Assembly: GCA_963737075.1 (NCBI GenBank)
Contig: CAVTRI010000001.1
Span: 620,001 to 684,000, forward strand
Source: CAVTRI01 sp963737075
Lineage (GTDB): Bacteria > Actinomycetota > Acidimicrobiia > Acidimicrobiales > Palsa-688
DNA length: 64,000 nt
Reading direction: 5' to 3'
This document shows positions 32,852 to 41,296 of this stretch, piece by piece. The position numbers and the translations under genes are program-made. Position 1 is the stretch's first letter; the number at the start of each line of letters is the position of its first letter. The notes beneath the pieces are model-generated. The model saw only the letters and a list, made by a program, of their open reading frames with translations. It had not been told where the DNA came from and made no database searches.

Positions 32852-33301
32852 GTGAACAGGTCCGAACTCATCGACTCGGTCGCTCGTACGACCGGTTTGG
32901 ACAAGAGACATGCAGAGACAGCTGTTACGGCGTTCGTCGATTCGGTCATCCAAGAGACGACGGCCGGCAAAAAAGTGTCGATCTTCGGATTCGGCACGTT
33001 CACGCCCAAGTCCCGGGCAGCTCGCACGGGCCGCAACCCGCGGACGGGCACGCCGGTAAAGATCGCCGCTTCCAAGGCTGTTGGCTTCTCGCCGGCTGCG
33101 GCGTACAAGTCAGCGCTCAACTCCAGGGGCGGCGCCCGCAAGGCTGCGGCCAAGAAAGCCGCTCCTGCCTCCAGGGCGATCGCCAAGAAGGCAACAGCCA
33201 AGGCCGGAGGGGCCAGGAAGGCTGCCGCCAAGAAGACCACGGCCAAGAGGGCTCCAGCCAAGAAGACGGCACGGGGCACCCGGACCGCCAAGAAGCGCTG
33301 A
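32852..33301 (+). CDS. hupB: HU-family DNA-binding protein with Lys/Ala-rich C-terminal tail
   Basis: 149 residues from a GTG with AGGAGG 5 nt upstream. Residues 1-90 are the HU fold: MNRSELIDSVARTTGL, dimer core VSIFGFGTFTPKSR, and the DNA-intercalating arm TGRNPRTGTPVKI. Residues about 91-149 are a basic tail of repeated KKA/AKK blocks resembling histone H1, as in mycobacterial HupB and other actinobacterial HU proteins. It compacts the nucleoid, and the tail adds sequence-independent binding. A housekeeping promoter and strong ribosome site suggest high expression. It lies tail-to-tail with fbiD. Confidence 0.95.
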   Translation: MNRSELIDSVARTTGLDKRHAETAVTAFVDSVIQETTAGKKVSIFGFGTFTPKSRAARTGRNPRTGTPVKIAASKAVGFSPAAAYKSALNSRGGARKAAAKKAAPASRAIAKKATAKAGGARKAAAKKTTAKRAPAKKTARGTRTAKKR

Positions 33302-33316
33302 AACAGGCTAGGGCTG

Positions 33317-33970
33317 CTACCTTCCGGCGTGCTCGCCGCCAGCGGCGGGGACTCCGGATCTGTAGCCCGACATAACTGGTAGAAGGTCGGCCGGCAGGTC
33401 CACGTCCCAGGCCAACTGTGAGTCGTGGACCACCCGCACCGCCTGCGTGCAACGGCGCGCTTCGGCGAGGTGGCGGGCGAACGAGCCTGGCCCATATGAG
33501 AATGTGAACCCGGAGCCGGCCGGCACGCCGAGTACGTTGGTGCCGTCGTGGCGGCGGTCCGGGACGATCGTGACGCCGGAAAAACGAGTGACCCATGAAA
33601 GATCGGTCGCCAGTGGCAGGTCGCCGGCTGCCACTGCGACGCGCTCCACGCCGGCGTGATAGAGGCGGGCCACCCCTTCGTGCACTGCACCGTTCAGTCC
33701 TCGGCCCGGTTCCCATATGACGAGCGCGTTGAGGCGACGGGCCCACGCCGCCACTTCCCGGTCATCGCACACCACGGCTACGGGGAGGTCACCGGCCGAG
33801 CGCACCACCCGCTCCGCCATCACTTGGGCGAGTTCCGCCCGGCGCGCCGGTGACAGGGCGCCTGCAAGGCGCAATTTCGCTTGTCCGAACGCCTTCACAG
33901 GTACGAGGACGGCCGCCGGCGCGAGCCACGCCGAGTCCAGGCGCCCTTCGTTGCTCGCCGTGCCGGACAT
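33317..33970 (-). CDS. fbiD: Phosphoenolpyruvate/2-phospholactate guanylyltransferase (F420 biosynthesis)
   Basis: 217 residues from the ATG at 33970 (TAGGA 8 nt upstream; an ATG at 33979 is less well placed). A nucleotidyltransferase fold of the CofC/FbiD family: VLVPVKAFGQAKLRLAGALSP (substrate loop), VAVVCDD, WEPGRGLNGAVHEGV, VAAGDLPLA, TIVPDRRHDGTNVL and GPGSFARHLAEA. In actinobacteria FbiD couples GTP to phosphoenolpyruvate to feed dehydro-F420. The F420-type PPOX and LLM genes at 60 kb agree with F420 use. No fbiA/fbiB/fbiC occurs in the window. Divergent from the RpiB-like gene. Confidence 0.85.
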   Translation of the reverse strand: MSGTASNEGRLDSAWLAPAAVLVPVKAFGQAKLRLAGALSPARRAELAQVMAERVVRSAGDLPVAVVCDDREVAAWARRLNALVIWEPGRGLNGAVHEGVARLYHAGVERVAVAAGDLPLATDLSWVTRFSGVTIVPDRRHDGTNVLGVPAGSGFTFSYGPGSFARHLAEARRCTQAVRVVHDSQLAWDVDLPADLLPVMSGYRSGVPAAGGEHAGR

Positions 33971-34007
33971 TGCGGGCATCCTACGGTCGCCCGCTACGTT
34001 GAATGCG

Positions 34008-34436
34008 ATGCGGGTGGCGTTCGGCACCGACGACAGCACACCGCTCACCGATGCCATCCAGGCCCGCCTGCGGGCGCAGGGCCACGAAGTTGCCAGCGTG
34101 GCGGATCCGGCGCTCTGGCCCGACGCCGGTCGGGCGGTGGGGGAAGCCGTGGCTGCATGCCAGGCCGACGTTGGCGTGGTCTGCTGCTGGACCGGGACCG
34201 GGGTAGCGATCGCTGCCAACAAGGTGGCCGGGATCCGGGCGGCGTTGTGCATCGACGCCGAGACAGCACGAGGAGCCCGGCGCTGGAACGACGCCAACGT
34301 CCTCGCGTTGAGCCTCCGTCTCACGTCAGCGCCCGTCGCTGAGGAGTTGCTCGACGCGTTCTTGGAAACGGCCCCGGATCCGTCCGAGGCTGCAGTCATC
34401 GCCACCATCGAGGCGCCGAACCCAGGTGGCCATTGA
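34008..34436 (+). CDS. RpiB/LacA/LacB-family sugar-phosphate isomerase-like protein
   Basis: 142 residues from the ATG at 34008. The fold signature is the C-terminal half: VVCCWTGTGVAIAANKVAGIRAALC, close to the RpiB anion loop (CGTGIGMSIAANK), followed by RGARRWNDANVLALS. The N-terminal SDHAG box of true ribose-5-phosphate isomerase B reads TDDSTP here, so the histidine of that box is lost. It may isomerise another sugar phosphate or only bind one. Divergent from fbiD by 37 bp and followed by rnhB. Confidence 0.75.
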   Translation: MRVAFGTDDSTPLTDAIQARLRAQGHEVASVADPALWPDAGRAVGEAVAACQADVGVVCCWTGTGVAIAANKVAGIRAALCIDAETARGARRWNDANVLALSLRLTSAPVAEELLDAFLETAPDPSEAAVIATIEAPNPGGH

Positions 34437-34519
34437 TCCGCCTTGTCCGACTCGGGCAACCTCGACCCGACGGCAAGGTGTTCTCATGACCCGTTATCGC
34501 CGGCCGCTACCGTAAAGGC

Positions 34520-35212
34520 GTGGTCGCATCCCCACTCCGGCTGCACAAGGATGTCGTACCCAGCTTGGCCATCGAACGGGTGCTGTGGGACGCCGGCAAC
34601 CGGGTCGTCGTCGGGATGGACGAGGTAGGCCGCGGTTCTTGGGCGGGGCCGTTGATGGTCGGCGCGGCCGTACTGCCGCCCGACCGGCGGGTGTACCGGG
34701 TGCGCGACTCCAAGATGCTGACAGAGCAGGAGCGGGAGAGGCTCTTCGATCGCATCGCCGGCTGGTGCACGGCGTGGTGTGTGGGCGCCGCCAGCCAGGA
34801 GGAGTGCGACAGCCTAGGCATGTCCGAAGCCCAGCGCCTGGCCGCCCGCCGGGCCATCGGTGGGCTCAGCCTGCAACCGGATCAGGTGCTGGTCGACGGC
34901 AATTGGGACTTCGTCGGCCTCGGAATTACCCGACGGGTGATCAAAGGCGACGCTCTCTGTCTCTCGATCGCGGCGGCGTCGATCCTGGCCAAGGTGACCC
35001 GCGATCGCCTGATGCGGACTGAGGCCGTGCATTATCCCGGCTACGACTTCGACGCCAACAAGGGATACCCGTGTCCCCGGCACAAGATGGCGCTACAGGC
35101 ATACGGCCCAACGGCAATCCATCGCCGCACGTGGGTGTTCATGGACCACCTGGTGTGGGGCGTCGCCGGCCAGAGGCGATTCCCTAGCAGGGGACAGGAT
35201 CCCTTGTTCTGA
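34520..35212 (+). CDS. rnhB: Ribonuclease HII
   Basis: 230 residues from a GTG at 34520. Catalytic D34-E35 lie in GMDEVGRGSWAGP (most RNases HII have GRGPLAGP; SWAGP also occurs). DSKMLTEQERERLF, the third acidic residue in VLVDGNWDF and the AAASILAKVTRDRLM block complete the family pattern. It cleaves RNA in RNA-DNA hybrids and single ribonucleotides in duplex DNA. Monocistronic; tail-to-tail with the propeller lipoprotein, 5 bp apart. Confidence 0.93.
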   Translation: MVASPLRLHKDVVPSLAIERVLWDAGNRVVVGMDEVGRGSWAGPLMVGAAVLPPDRRVYRVRDSKMLTEQERERLFDRIAGWCTAWCVGAASQEECDSLGMSEAQRLAARRAIGGLSLQPDQVLVDGNWDFVGLGITRRVIKGDALCLSIAAASILAKVTRDRLMRTEAVHYPGYDFDANKGYPCPRHKMALQAYGPTAIHRRTWVFMDHLVWGVAGQRRFPSRGQDPLF

Positions 35213-35217
35213 GAACG

Positions 35218-37695
35218 TCAGCGCGTCGGCGTGCCGATCCACACGGCGAGGTGGCCGTTTACCTGACCGGCGACGACGGCGTCGTTCCCGACGAATCCCC
35301 CAACGTTGGCGGACGCCGATGTCGCCGCCCCCGGCCATGGAGACAGGGAGGTGTCGAGGGGGCGCCATGTGCGTCCCGCGTCCTCTGACGTCCACAGCCC
35401 GATGACGTTCGAAGCGGACTGAAGCATGCCGGTTACGGACGGCGGACTCCCGACGGCAATCCACTTCGTTCCGACCATCGCCACATCTGTCACCCGTCCC
35501 ACCCCGGGCACGCTGGGCAGCGGGGTCCGGGTCCATTGCAGCCCGTCTCCCGAAGCCCACAACGCAGCGGTGATGGCACCGTTCGCGTCCGTCGATTGGC
35601 CGTAGGCCACCCAGGTGGACTGCTCACGGGCCGCAGTCGTAGGCGTCGGTAGGCAGCCGACCATCTGCTCGTCCGCCCCGGTGGCCGCGGGCGGGGCGAT
35701 CGCGGCTGGCACCCAGTGGATCCCGTCGTGCGACGACCACGCTCGAGCCTGCTGCCCCGAGTGGACCTGATCTGTCTCGCCGACGGCCACCGCCTGGTCG
35801 CCACGCGCGCAGACTCCGGACGCAGCGTCGGAGCCCGCGCCCGGATGCGGATCGAGGGGGCCGGCGACCTGCCACGCCGACCCATGCACGCTGGTCCACG
35901 CCAGCGCTGACGCGTTGCCTGCCGCCCCGCCCCGTATTCCGCCACCCGACGGGCCTTGGCCGACAGCGATATACCGGCTGCCGAATCGGGTTACCGCGTC
36001 GGCTCGAGCGGCCTCGTCCCCTCCGAAGAACACGGATGGGCCGCCCTCCGCGGCCCGCCATGTTTCGCCGTCCGTGGACACCCATGCCGCGGCACCAGGC
36101 AGGCCAGAAGCAGCCGCCAACGAACCCGCCGGCTGGCCGCCGACGGCCACGAGTGGACCCGACTGGCGCCCTCCGGAGCCGGCCGGCCCCAACACCCCCC
36201 GCACGACGGCGTCGGTGAAGGCCGGTGATTCCGGCAGGGCGTGCCAGGCCTGCCCGTCGGGAGAGCTGAAGAACGCCACTGTCGACGACGCGTCTCCGAG
36301 CTTTCCCCCGGGCGTCACCACGTCGACGGCCAGAACCAGCTGCCCCCCAGCGTTCACTAGCGCCGCCGGGTTGGCGACCGCCAGCTCGGCGCCAAAGACG
36401 GCCGGGTCCGCCGATGGCTCCTGCCATCCGGCGGGTGTCTCCGTCAGAAGGTGAGGCTGCCCGAACGCACCGTCGCCGACCACGGTCGTCCCTCCTTCCG
36501 TGGCGACGAGAGACGCCTGCCATGCGGCTGCGTCGGCCGCCGCTGTCGGCAGCGCCGCCTCCGCCCAACTGCGGCCATCGGCCGAAATCCAGAGCCGCTG
36601 GGCGGCGCCGCCGCCGACAGCGACAAGTTGCGTTCCGCTGCTGGCCACCGCCTCCGCCTCGGCTCCGCCGGCGTTCCCTAGCGGGCGGCTCTCTTGCGGA
36701 AAGGCCAACGACGGCTCGCTCCAACTCGAACCATCGGGCGACATCCATGATGCAGGGGCCCAGGTGCTCCCCGATCGGACGCCTCCTACAGCCACAAGCT
36801 CTGTCCCCTGCGCCGCAGCCCCCGGGGCGGCCAGGGTGGCCAGGCCCCGAATCTCCCGATCGCCGGCACCGGCGAAGGACTGCGGCGCTGAAACATCCCG
36901 CCACGTCGACGCGTTGGCGGACATCCACATCGCCGCTTCCTCCAACGACCCCGCTCGGCGCCAGCCCGCCGCGAACACACCCTGCGGGGCAACGAGGAGG
37001 GCGGCGACACGTGCTCCTGGTTCGTCCGCCAGGAGGTCCTCGGCCCGTGTCTGGCGTGTCCAATGCGTCCCATCGCTCGAGTACCAGAGCACCTGTTGGG
37101 TGCCAGCGGTGCCCGCCGCGAACAGACCCAGCGTGCCGCCCGCGACCAGCGACATGGCCGCGCCGGCAGGGTCTCCGAAGACGGCAGCGGCCCCCACGAG
37201 ATGGAACGGCGCCCCGGGCGATGGCGAGAGCCATACTGCGGCCCGTTCAGACGTCTCCGAGCCGATGGCCCCAACGATGACCGCCCGGTTGCCCCAGTAC
37301 GTCACTCCGCTGGCTTGGCTGGGCTTGCCCTGCGCGTTCAGCGCCTGGGCGTGCCACGTCACCCCGTCCGGTGACGTCCACACGGTCGCCTGCCGGTGGC
37401 CGTCGGCGGTGGTGACCGTTCCCGCCACGAGCCACTGCTCGCCGGGCACACCCGCCGGGGCGGCGACGCCACCTAGCTGCGCCGTTGGGCCCCCGCCGAG
37501 CGTCAGTGCCGGGCTCGACACCTCCGCCCACGTATAGGGCCCGGCCGCCCCGGGGACCGTCGTGGACGACGACGTCGAAGCGATGGTGGTCGTCGTTGGA
37601 GTCGCTCGCCGGGTGCTCCCGCCCGCGCACCCTGTGGCGGCAAGCAAACCAGCGGTCGCAACGGCCGCTGCCTTCCACCTTCTCCTGATGGCCAC
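35218..37695 (-). CDS. Large exported beta-propeller lipoprotein
   Basis: 825 residues from a GTG at 37695. Signal peptide with lipobox AATGC, then a Thr/Ser linker (about 30-50). The rest consists of degenerate repeats of about 55-65 residues, each with a core like VWTSPDGVTWHAQ, WYSSDGTHWTRQ, WISADGRSWAEA, FSSPDGQAWHAL, WVSTDGETWRAA or WTSEDAGRTWRPL. These are Asp-box/sialidase-type propeller blades; about a dozen can be counted, enough for two propellers. No catalytic sialidase residues were recognised, so a binding or scaffold role on the outer face is more likely. The Cys-containing small gene lies 55 bp upstream on the same strand. Confidence 0.78.
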   Translation of the reverse strand: MAIRRRWKAAAVATAGLLAATGCAGGSTRRATPTTTTIASTSSSTTVPGAAGPYTWAEVSSPALTLGGGPTAQLGGVAAPAGVPGEQWLVAGTVTTADGHRQATVWTSPDGVTWHAQALNAQGKPSQASGVTYWGNRAVIVGAIGSETSERAAVWLSPSPGAPFHLVGAAAVFGDPAGAAMSLVAGGTLGLFAAGTAGTQQVLWYSSDGTHWTRQTRAEDLLADEPGARVAALLVAPQGVFAAGWRRAGSLEEAAMWMSANASTWRDVSAPQSFAGAGDREIRGLATLAAPGAAAQGTELVAVGGVRSGSTWAPASWMSPDGSSWSEPSLAFPQESRPLGNAGGAEAEAVASSGTQLVAVGGGAAQRLWISADGRSWAEAALPTAAADAAAWQASLVATEGGTTVVGDGAFGQPHLLTETPAGWQEPSADPAVFGAELAVANPAALVNAGGQLVLAVDVVTPGGKLGDASSTVAFFSSPDGQAWHALPESPAFTDAVVRGVLGPAGSGGRQSGPLVAVGGQPAGSLAAASGLPGAAAWVSTDGETWRAAEGGPSVFFGGDEAARADAVTRFGSRYIAVGQGPSGGGIRGGAAGNASALAWTSVHGSAWQVAGPLDPHPGAGSDAASGVCARGDQAVAVGETDQVHSGQQARAWSSHDGIHWVPAAIAPPAATGADEQMVGCLPTPTTAAREQSTWVAYGQSTDANGAITAALWASGDGLQWTRTPLPSVPGVGRVTDVAMVGTKWIAVGSPPSVTGMLQSASNVIGLWTSEDAGRTWRPLDTSLSPWPGAATSASANVGGFVGNDAVVAGQVNGHLAVWIGTPTR

Positions 37696-37750
37696 GGACC
37701 GGGAGTCTGCCCGAGCCTGCCAGGGATCGACCAGCCGCGCGGTTCGCGCG

Positions 37751-38113
37751 CTAGCGGTTGCTGAGCCGGAAGGGGTCGTCGCCGCCCTGGCGCCGCCACC
37801 GCCGCCACCACGGGCGCTTCTCCCGTGCTGCTTCTACCTCGGCCAAAATCTCCGGTCCGGCGGCGGTGACGAGGGCGGTGGCCTCCTCAAGGATGTTCGC
37901 GACATCACCGGGTTCGGCGTCCGGTTCCTCCTCCACCTGCGGCCGAGCGAGAGATCCCTGGACGAATGTGCCGTCGATGATGTCTCGCTGGTACTTCGGA
38001 CAGTTGTCCGGGCACCGCCACGGCTCCTCGGGAGCCAGGTTGAGTACGCAAAACCGCGCTACTTCCCCGTCGTCGTAGGTTCGGCTCTGGAAGTGTCGGC
38101 AGTCCTCTCGCAT
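37751..38113 (-). CDS. Conserved small protein with a four-Cys N-terminal motif
   Basis: 120 residues from the ATG at 38113 (a GTG at 38119 would add two). The first 45 residues contain Cys in DCRHF, RFCVLN and WRCPDNCPKY, plus one His, a spacing that could bind zinc or an iron-sulfur centre. The middle is acidic (VEEEPDAEPGDVANILEEA), and the end is a Trp/Arg-rich stretch (KRPWWRRWRRQ) that could touch membrane or nucleic acid. Not recognised as a named family. It probably shares a transcript with the downstream propeller lipoprotein. Confidence 0.6.
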   Translation of the reverse strand: MREDCRHFQSRTYDDGEVARFCVLNLAPEEPWRCPDNCPKYQRDIIDGTFVQGSLARPQVEEEPDAEPGDVANILEEATALVTAAGPEILAEVEAAREKRPWWRRWRRQGGDDPFRLSNR

Positions 38114-38164
38114 GGGCACCGCACCATGTTGCCAGGTTGCGCTGCCTTCTCAGCCGTCGCCGCC

Positions 38165-38345
38165 CACTGTCGTGCGGGCGGCCCCGTCCACTGCCGTGCG
38201 GCCCGGCGGCTGGGCAGGCCCCGTCCACTGCCGTGCGGCCGGCCCCGTTCACTGCCGTGCGGGCGGCCCCGTCCACTGCCGTGCGGGCGGCCCCGTTCAC
38301 TGCCGTGCGAGCGGCCCCGTCCACTGCCGTGCGGGCGGGCGGCCC
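38165..38345. repeat. Tandem array, 24-bp unit, seven copies
   Basis: CACTGCCGTGCGGGCGGCCC is the start of a 24-bp unit; units begin at 38165, 38189, 38226, 38250, 38274, 38298 and 38322. The second unit is 37 bp because of a 13-bp insertion. Alternate units end in GTC or GTT. The array is intergenic and starts 52 bp before the small Cys protein (which reads away from it). The CACTGCCG start recalls the reverse complement of the 41.1-kb repeats, but the rest differs. Confidence 0.9.
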
Positions 38346-38360
38346 GGCGCCTGGGCATCG

Positions 38361-38384
38361 CGATCACGTGTCCGTTTGTGATCG
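38361..38384. promoter_or_regulatory. Operator-like dyad after the 24-bp array
   Basis: CGATCAC (38361-38367) and GTGATCG (38378-38384) are perfect inverted arms with a 10-base spacer. A second, wider pair, CACGTGTC (38365-38372) and GACACGTG (38424-38431), overlaps it. The site could serve either flanking gene; no promoter hexamers are clear. Confidence 0.3.
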
Positions 38385-38679
38385 AGGGTCCTCTGACGCC
38401 TTTCTCGGTGCGTTTTCCCACCTGACACGTGGAAGGACGGACCGGGAAAGGTGCCGTCACACCCATGGAAGAAAACGGCCCCGACATTTGCCCCAGCCGC
38501 CGCCCTGCCCGGCGCCCAGCCGCTGCCCAGCGATTGCCGCGCGCCGCCGCCCCGGCCCCGCACCCAGTCCGCCGCCAGCCCCGGGCACCGGCCCCGGCCC
38601 CAGCCCCAGCCGGCGGCCGAGGAAACACGGCCCCAGCAGTCGGGAGAGCGCGGCTATTTCGCCGTGCTAAGGATTTTGC
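38385..38679. other. C-rich intergenic region without a gene
   Basis: Between the array and marR. From about 38490 to 38630 the plus strand is a C/G low-complexity stretch (many CCCCGG and CCCCAG runs, no exact period). No reading frame here has coding character; the open frames give only Pro/Ala/Arg-rich translations. I see no RNA gene. Confidence 0.5.
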
Positions 38680-38685
38680 TACACT
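38680..38685 (+). promoter_or_regulatory. -10 box of marR (leaderless)
   Basis: TACACT at 38680-38685 lies 6 bases before the ATG at 38692, so transcription probably begins at the start codon and no Shine-Dalgarno is present. The -35 region is poor. An AT-rich patch (GGATTTTGCTACACTGGAAA) surrounds it and may hold the MarR operator. Confidence 0.45.
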
Positions 38686-38691
38686 GGAAAC

Positions 38692-39144
38692 ATGATGGCT
38701 GCGACGAACGAGTCGCCGGAGCCTTCCGCGTCCAGCCTGCACAGTCGCCTGCGCCTGACCGTGCTCCGCCTCTCCCGCCGCCTGCGCCAGCAAGCGGTTG
38801 GCCAGGTCACGGCGTCGCAGCTTTCGGCGCTATCGGCGCTCGCCAAACGCGGAGAGATCACCCTCGGAGAGCTTGCCGGCATCGAGCAGATCGCGCCTCC
38901 GTCCATGACGCGCATCGCGGCCCGCCTGGAGGAGGCCGGCCTGGTGGAGCGGCGGGTCGACCCCTCGGACCGCAGGGTCGCCCGTGTCGCAATCACCGCC
39001 GCAGGGCAACAGCTGCTGGAAGAGACCCGTACCCGCCGAGACGCTTACCTTGCTCAGCGGCTGCAGCGATTCAGCGAAGGCGAGCGGGAAGCCCTGGAGA
39101 AAGCCATCCCGCTCCTCGAGCGCCTGGCATCCGACGAGCCCTGA
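38692..39144 (+). CDS. MarR-family transcriptional regulator
   Basis: 150 residues. Winged helix-turn-helix: VTASQLSALSALAKRGEITLG, then ELAGIEQIAPPSMTRIAARL (recognition helix) and wing residues DPSDRRVARVAIT. Flanking helices (LRLTVLRLSRRLRQQ; LAQRLQRFSEGEREALEKA) form the dimer interface. Probably represses itself and a neighbour; the convergent acetoacetyl-CoA synthetase ends 9 bp away and is not an obvious target. The ligand is unknown. Confidence 0.9.
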   Translation: MMAATNESPEPSASSLHSRLRLTVLRLSRRLRQQAVGQVTASQLSALSALAKRGEITLGELAGIEQIAPPSMTRIAARLEEAGLVERRVDPSDRRVARVAITAAGQQLLEETRTRRDAYLAQRLQRFSEGEREALEKAIPLLERLASDEP

Positions 39145-39153
39145 TCCGCGGGG

Positions 39154-41124
39154 TCAGCCACGCCCTCCGAGGGCGACGATGGCATCCAGGCTGGCCGGGT
39201 TGGCAACCGACGCTCGGGTTACGGCAGCATCGAGCGGGATCCCTGACAAGATCCGCTTGACCGGGACCTCGAGTTTCTTGTCCGACAGCGTCCGCGGCAC
39301 CTCGGCCAGCTCCGCCACGTGATCGGGCACGTGCCGTGGCGAAAGGGAACCGCGGAGCGCCCGCTTGAGCCGGTGACGGAGGTTGTCATCGACGGCGGCT
39401 CCCGCTGCCGGCACTACGAACAACCACAGCTCGCCCGGGCCGCCCTCGGGGTCCTCGACATGCACCGCCAGGCTGTCCGCGACCTCGTCGAAGGCCTCGA
39501 CGACGTCATAAAGCTCCGCGGTTCCCATGCGGACCCCGCCCCGGTTGAGCGTGCCATCGGATCGGCCGGTGATGACGCACGAACCGCGTTCAGTGATGGT
39601 CATGCGGTCGCCATGCGCCCACACGCCCGGGAACCGATCGAAGTACGCCTCGTGGTACCGCAGTCCATCCGGGTCCGCCCACAGCCCGACCGGCATTGAC
39701 GGCAGCGGGAGGGTGAGCACCAGCTCGCCTTCGCTGCCCACGACCGATCGTCCGGCGTCGTCGAACACCTCGACGCCGGCCCCAAGGCAGCGGCCGGAGA
39801 TCTCGCCCGGCCACACCGGCAGCAACGGGTTGGCGCCGACGAACCCGGTGCACACATCCGTGCCGCCGCTGAACGAGTTGAGCAACACGTCGGCCTTCAC
39901 CGCCTCGTAGACCCAGGCCGCCGCCGCGGCTGGCAACGGAGAGCCGGTCGAACCGAGTGTCCGCAGCGCCCGCAGGTCGTGAAGGGTCCCGGCCGCGGTC
40001 CCAGCCTTCTGGGCAGCGACGAGCGAGGCGGCGCCCATCCCAGCGCAGGCGGTCCGAGTTTCCGCCAAGACGGACCACAGATCGGTCGGCGCTCCGTCGA
40101 ACAGCACGACCGCGGCGCCGGCCAGCAGCCCGGACACCAGAAAGTTCCACATCATCCAGCCGGTCGTGGTGAACCAGAAGAACCGGTCGCCGGGCCCGAG
40201 ATCGAAGTGGAAGCGCAACGCCTTGAAGTGCTCGACCACCATCGCCCCATGGCCGTGCACAATCGCTTTGGGGCGGCCGGTCGTTCCCGACGAGTACAGG
40301 ATGTACAGGGGGTGGTCAAACGGCACTGGATCGAACTCCAGCGGGCCCTCCTGGGTGGTCAGATCGTCCCAGCCGAGCCACCCGGCCGGAGGAGGCTCGT
40401 CGGGTCGCAGGTAGGGCACCCACACGGCGACGCGCAATGTCGGCAAGGCAGCACGAATGGCTTGCGCCTCCGCCCGCCGTTCGACGATGCGTTGGCCGTA
40501 TCGATAGCCGTCGACCGTGACCAGGGCGACCGGCTCGACCTGCTCGAAGCGGTCGAGCACACCTTCCACTCCCATCTCCGCCGCGCATGACGTCCACACC
40601 GCGCCCAGGCTGGCCGCGGCGAGGAAAACCGCCAACGCTTCCGGGACGTTCGGCACGTACCCGGCGACCCGATCCCCCCGCCGCACGCCGGCCGCCTGCA
40701 GTCCGGCACGCAGCCTGCCGACCAGTGCCCGGAGGTCGTTCCAGCTGAGCTCCTGGCTGCCTCGTGTTTGCGATCGGGCCAGCACCGCTGGCCCGGCATC
40801 GGTGTCCGGAAGAAGGGCCTGGCGGGCGTAGTTGAGCTCCCCGCCGGAAAACCAGCGAGCACCCTCCACACCCGCGCCCGGCGCCGGCAGGAAGGGGTCG
40901 CTCGGCCGGTCCGGGGGGCGGTCCCAGACGACGCCGGCTGCGACCGCTACCTCTGCCCAGAAGGCGCTCGGATGCGCGACGGACCAGCGCCAGGCGTCGT
41001 CGTAGCTGACGCCGGCGAGCGTGCCGCGGCCGTGCAGCGCCGAGACCCACCGACCCAGATGGGAGTGCTGAACCCGCTCTGGATCCGGCGTCCAGAGGGC
41101 ATCTGGAGCGACCATGCGGCCCAT
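39154..41124 (-). CDS. Acetoacetyl-CoA synthetase
   Basis: 656 residues, the usual length for acetoacetate-CoA ligase. Distinctive blocks: WTPDPERVQHSHLGRW at the N-terminus, AHPSAFWAEVA, RWFSGGELNYARQAL, ATP loop ILYSSGTTGRPKAIVHGHG, TTTGWMMWNFLVSGLL, FSGGTDVCTGFVG, then HGDRMTITERGSCVITGRSDGTL and LSDKKLEVPVKRIL with the catalytic Lys. It makes acetoacetyl-CoA from acetoacetate, ATP and CoA, allowing ketone bodies or leucine-derived acetoacetate to enter metabolism. Start either 41124 or 41115 (both ATG); the repeat array begins 10 bp upstream, so the promoter must lie in or beyond the array. Confidence 0.93.
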   Translation of the reverse strand: MGRMVAPDALWTPDPERVQHSHLGRWVSALHGRGTLAGVSYDDAWRWSVAHPSAFWAEVAVAAGVVWDRPPDRPSDPFLPAPGAGVEGARWFSGGELNYARQALLPDTDAGPAVLARSQTRGSQELSWNDLRALVGRLRAGLQAAGVRRGDRVAGYVPNVPEALAVFLAAASLGAVWTSCAAEMGVEGVLDRFEQVEPVALVTVDGYRYGQRIVERRAEAQAIRAALPTLRVAVWVPYLRPDEPPPAGWLGWDDLTTQEGPLEFDPVPFDHPLYILYSSGTTGRPKAIVHGHGAMVVEHFKALRFHFDLGPGDRFFWFTTTGWMMWNFLVSGLLAGAAVVLFDGAPTDLWSVLAETRTACAGMGAASLVAAQKAGTAAGTLHDLRALRTLGSTGSPLPAAAAAWVYEAVKADVLLNSFSGGTDVCTGFVGANPLLPVWPGEISGRCLGAGVEVFDDAGRSVVGSEGELVLTLPLPSMPVGLWADPDGLRYHEAYFDRFPGVWAHGDRMTITERGSCVITGRSDGTLNRGGVRMGTAELYDVVEAFDEVADSLAVHVEDPEGGPGELWLFVVPAAGAAVDDNLRHRLKRALRGSLSPRHVPDHVAELAEVPRTLSDKKLEVPVKRILSGIPLDAAVTRASVANPASLDAIVALGGRG

Positions 41125-41134
41125 CGAAGCACGC

Positions 41135-41296
41135 GGCGGGCTGGGTGCCGGGCCGGGCGGCAGTGGCTGGGTGCCGGGCCGGGCGGCAGTGGCTGGGTGC
41201 CGGGCCGGGCGGCAGTGGCTGGGTGCCGGGCCGGGCGGCAGTGGCTGGGTGCCGGGCCGGGCGGCAGTGGCTGGGAGCCGGGCCGGGCGGCGGTAA
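41135..41296. repeat. Tandem array, 26-bp unit, six copies, GGGTGCCGGG family
   Basis: CTGGGTGCCGGGCCGGGCGG recurs at 41141, 41167, 41193, 41219, 41245 and 41271 (the last with GGGAGCC), exactly 26 bp apart and nearly identical. The stretch 41135-41165 is identical over 31 nt, in reverse complement, to 61349-61379 at the start of imuA. The period is not a multiple of three and the array is intergenic, directly upstream of the acetoacetyl-CoA synthetase start. Confidence 0.95.

Noticed and set aside
38165..38345. CRISPR-like regular repeats
   Set aside because: Units are head-to-tail with no unique spacers of constant length, no leader and no cas genes.
38429..38695. Pro/Arg-rich open frames upstream of marR
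   Set aside because: Translations are low-complexity, end in or next to the marR promoter and show no ribosome site or conserved pattern.
41135..41296. CRISPR or origin-type iterons
   Set aside because: Perfect 26-bp tandem units without spacers; no replication initiator gene and very GC-rich, unlike iterons.
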